Source: JAFAVZ01 sp036009105
GTDB lineage: Bacteria; Acidobacteriota; Thermoanaerobaculia; Gp7-AA8
Direction of reading: 5' to 3'
DNA: 5,905 nt
NCBI GenBank assembly: GCA_036009105.1
Contig: DASYMJ010000273.1
Coordinates: forward strand, 1-5,905
Shown here: one piece after another, positions 5,707-5,905 of the stretch
Numbering within the stretch: position 1 is the stretch's first letter
How the letters are laid out: each line of letters starts with the position of its first letter
Translations under genes and position numbers: made by a program
Notes under the pieces: model-generated
Seen by the model: the letters and a program-made list of their open reading frames with translations, nothing else
The model's database searches: none
What the model was told of the DNA's origin: nothing

Positions 5707-5905
5707 AGGTTCGTCTTTCGCGCGACGTGGCGTTCCTGGCGCTGATGATTCGCACGGTATCTTCGCCGCGCAAGGCATATGCGATCGTGAGCAGATGCCC
5801 ATACGGCGACATGCCGACGATGATAAATCGGTCCTCTTCTCCGGAGTGCAGATCGTCCGGCTGGACTTGATAGTCGTCGTCGCCGAATGCGAGCACCGCC
5901 TCCTC
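5684..5905 (-). CDS. brnT: BrnT-like ribonuclease toxin, partial (5' end beyond window)
   Basis: The last 73 residues of a RelE-fold mRNA-cleaving toxin; about 20 N-terminal residues are outside the window. The visible part begins EEAVLAFGDDD and continues with GEEDRFIIVGMSPYGHLLTIAYALRGEDTVRIISARNAT, ending RERRTYEE. This follows the BrnT pattern of FEEA, then (S/G)E-R-IG-S--G-LL-V-Y, then IRIISAR-AT--ER--YEE closely. The frame stays open to the window edge, so it is not a truncated gene as far as can be seen. The conserved SAR and the Arg/Glu cluster near the C terminus include residues implicated in activity in the family. As in known brnTA pairs, the toxin gene precedes the antitoxin gene and overlaps it. 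The promoter and any operator lie outside the window. Confidence 0.85.
   Translation of the reverse strand, partial: EEAVLAFGDDDYQVQPDDLHSGEEDRFIIVGMSPYGHLLTIAYALRGEDTVRIISARNATSRERRTYEEKKRS

Noticed and set aside
5707..5802. N-terminal extension of the antitoxin to position 5802
   Set aside because: It is an out-of-phase reading of the toxin gene. The ATG at 5706 gives a protein of normal antitoxin length.

Overview
This window looks like a GC-rich (by eye about 60-65% G+C) bacterial chromosome fragment. Every gene I can support lies on the minus strand, so the window reads from right to left in gene order. The exported proteins, the CarD-type regulator of the 'MSFKVGEKLVYPNHG' form, and the mix of housekeeping genes fit Acidobacteriota or a deltaproteobacterial-type relative. 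That placement is inferred from protein flavour and is low confidence. There is no phage, integron, CRISPR, tRNA or rRNA signal, and no gene-free stretch longer than about 135 bases.

Right-hand block (5905 to 3351, transcribed leftwards): a BrnT-like toxin, cut by the window edge; a BrnA-like partner antitoxin that overlaps it by 23 bases; phosphopentomutase (deoB); and an unrecognised exported protein. The last two junctions are stop/start overlaps of four bases (GTGA and ATGA). The four genes are therefore probably one translationally coupled transcript whose promoter lies beyond the window. A toxin-antitoxin pair running directly into a nucleoside-salvage gene is the most unusual arrangement here.

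Middle block (3290 to 2648): a self-contained carD unit. It has a strong sigma70-type promoter (TTGACC, 17-base spacer, TAAAAT), a consensus ribosome binding site that points to a TTG start, and a GC-rich hairpin followed by a T-rich tract as terminator. CarD binds RNA polymerase and stabilises open promoter complexes.

Left-hand block (2630 to 79): lipoyl synthase (lipA), a XerD-type tyrosine recombinase overlapping the lipA end by 32 bases, and, 49 bases further on, a secreted lytic transglycosylase with an extra N-terminal domain. lipA begins just after the carD terminator with no clear promoter or ribosome binding site of its own. The block ends in two perfect GC-rich hairpins. One is preceded directly by GTAG on the minus strand, like REP elements served by RAYT transposases; the other may act as a terminator.

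Most of the window is ordinary housekeeping sequence. Points that merit a second look are the toxin-antitoxin/deoB coupling with an A8 tract in the gene overlap, the unknown exported protein, the REP-like hairpins and the terminator-lipA junction.
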